NCBI GenBank assembly: GCA_905211185.1
Contig: CAJLZR010000044.1
Coordinates: 1 to 6,814, forward strand
DNA: 6,814 nucleotides
Reading direction: 5' to 3'
Source: an uncultured Oscillospiraceae bacterium
GTDB taxonomy: Bacteria; Bacillota_A; Clostridia; Oscillospirales; Acutalibacteraceae
Shown here: positions 5,967-6,814 of the stretch, one piece after another
Layout: each line of letters starts with the position of its first letter
How positions within the stretch are numbered: the stretch's first letter is position 1
Made by a program: the position numbers and the translations under genes
Notes under the pieces: generated by a model
Seen by the model: only the letters and a program-made list of their open reading frames with translations
What the model was told of the DNA's origin: nothing
The model's database searches: none

Positions 5967-6785
5967 TTGGGTTTCTTTAAGTTCAGAAATGAAAGTATAG
6001 ATTTATCTAAAAAAACGTATGTCATGGGTATTTTGAATATCACACCGGATTCTTTTTCCGATGGCGGGAAGTTTACTACTTATGAAAAAGTATTAAATCG
6101 TGCAATAGAAATTCAAAAAGAAGGCGCTGATATTTTAGATATTGGCGCTCAATCTACGCGTCCCGGATTTACAAAAATTTCGGCCGAAGAAGAATGGAAA
6201 CGGCTCAGTCCTTTTTTGGCCGATATAAGAAAAAATGTAAGCATTCCGATATCAATCGATACTTTCTATCCGGAAGTTGCAAAAAAAGCAATTGACTTTG
6301 GAATAGATATAATAAACGACGTATCCGGAACCGAAAACACCAATATGATTAAAATCGTACAAGAAAGCGGCTGCGGAATAATAATTACGCATTGCTTTGA
6401 AAATTTAGATATAAAATCATTTTTCGAAAACAAATTAAACGAACTAGTAAAACACAAAGTAAACCCTGAAAATATATGTTTTGATCCGGGAATAGGCTTC
6501 GGAAAAAGTCGCTCCCAGGATGCCTACATAATAAACAATATATCAAAAATAAAACTCCCAAACTTTCCGATTCTTATTGGCCTATCTCGCAAAAGAATAA
6601 TTGCACAAAGCTCCGGATGTGAAAAACAAGACTTAAACGCATTAATGGCAGGGACTTTATCGGCAAACGTAGTTGCTATAATGGGCGGCGCAAATATCAT
6701 AAGAGTCCATGACGTAAAAGAAGCGGTATATTCTGCAAAAACTATAGATTACTTGCTAAAAGAAAATGGTATCGTGAGGGTATAA
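5967..6785 (+). CDS. folP: Dihydropteroate synthase (FolP)
   Basis: FolP joins p-aminobenzoate to dihydropterin pyrophosphate to make dihydropteroate; it is the sulfonamide target. The 272-residue TIM barrel has VMGILNITPDSFSDGG at 19-34, DIGAQSTRPG at 58-67 (often DIGGESTRPG), SIDT at 96-99, INDVSG at 116-121, DPGIGFGK at 173-180, LIGLSRKR at 203-210 and RVHDV at 246-250. Two differences stand out. The usual MHM-type motif is ITHC around H142, and the stretch from that histidine to DPG is 31 residues, against about 45 in E. coli FolP. The start is TTG at 5967: an in-frame TAA lies two codons upstream, and the next in-frame ATG (codon 20) would cut into the first barrel strand. The Shine-Dalgarno AAAGG is rather far, 13 bases away. 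It is in an operon between folE and probable folB. Confidence 0.96.
   Translation: MGFFKFRNESIDLSKKTYVMGILNITPDSFSDGGKFTTYEKVLNRAIEIQKEGADILDIGAQSTRPGFTKISAEEEWKRLSPFLADIRKNVSIPISIDTFYPEVAKKAIDFGIDIINDVSGTENTNMIKIVQESGCGIIITHCFENLDIKSFFENKLNELVKHKVNPENICFDPGIGFGKSRSQDAYIINNISKIKLPNFPILIGLSRKRIIAQSSGCEKQDLNALMAGTLSANVVAIMGGANIIRVHDVKEAVYSAKTIDYLLKENGIVRV
6776..6780 (+). promoter_or_regulatory. Ribosome binding site of the gene after folP
   Basis: GAGGG lies inside the last codons of folP, 8 bases before ATG 6789. It supports a new gene starting there, rather than at the second in-frame ATG (6795), where the spacing would be 14. Confidence 0.6.
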
Positions 6786-6788
6786 AAT

Positions 6789-6814
6789 ATGAACATGATA
6801 ATAATTAAAAATTT
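6789..6814 (+). CDS. folB: Start of probable dihydroneopterin aldolase (FolB), truncated by window edge
   Basis: Only eight codons are present, encoding MNMIIIKN, followed by two bases. FolB proteins typically begin with a short first strand of the form M-x-x-I-I-I-K-x-L, and folB commonly follows folP in Clostridia. The gene begins 3 bases after the folP stop and has its own GAGGG ribosome binding site. The enzyme would cleave dihydroneopterin to 6-hydroxymethyl-dihydropterin and glycolaldehyde, between the FolE and FolP steps. The call rests on eight residues plus context, so it is tentative; a FolB-FolK fusion is equally possible. Confidence 0.55.

Noticed and set aside
6266..6457. 63-codon minus-strand frame
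   Set aside because: It is antisense to folP with no supporting signal.

Overview
The window comes from a low-GC, spore-forming member of the Bacillota, most likely class Clostridia. The evidence is the AT-rich composition, purine-rich ribosome binding sites, frequent TTG starts, a complete pair of dipicolinate synthase genes (dpaA-dpaB, made only by endospore formers) and Clostridia-like versions of the other proteins. No phage, transposon, CRISPR or RNA gene is visible. This looks like chromosomal housekeeping and sporulation DNA.

Layout. Positions 1-1870 are on the minus strand. A type Ic aspartate aminotransferase (1870 down to 596) is followed 33 bases later by the first 187 codons of a secreted bacterial Ig-like protein that runs off the left edge. 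That gene starts at TTG. A 63-base AT-rich gap (1871-1933) separates the aminotransferase from the divergent dpaA-dpaB pair (1934-3381), which are joined by an ATGA overlap. A candidate sigma-K-type promoter for dpaA lies across the aminotransferase start. After dpaB, a strong sigma-A-type promoter with an extended -10 (3398-3427) appears to open a second plus-strand operon that runs to the right edge. Its genes are a small FUSC/aromatic acid exporter family membrane protein, a membrane-anchored transglutaminase-like protein, folE, folP, and the first eight codons of what is probably folB.

How the genes fit together. DpaA and DpaB convert the lysine-pathway intermediate dihydrodipicolinate-type precursor to dipicolinic acid for the spore core. 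The divergent aminotransferase could supply aspartate, the distant precursor, but that link is inference. FolE and FolP, with the probable FolB, are steps of dihydropteroate/folate synthesis. The two membrane-associated genes placed in front of folE at close spacing are the least expected part of the operon.

I do not see a clearly new multi-gene system. The best leads are the odd leader of the FUSC gene (a strong Shine-Dalgarno far from the ATG with a hairpin between), the make-up of the folate operon, the unassigned C-terminal part of the transglutaminase-like protein, and a shortened segment in FolP.
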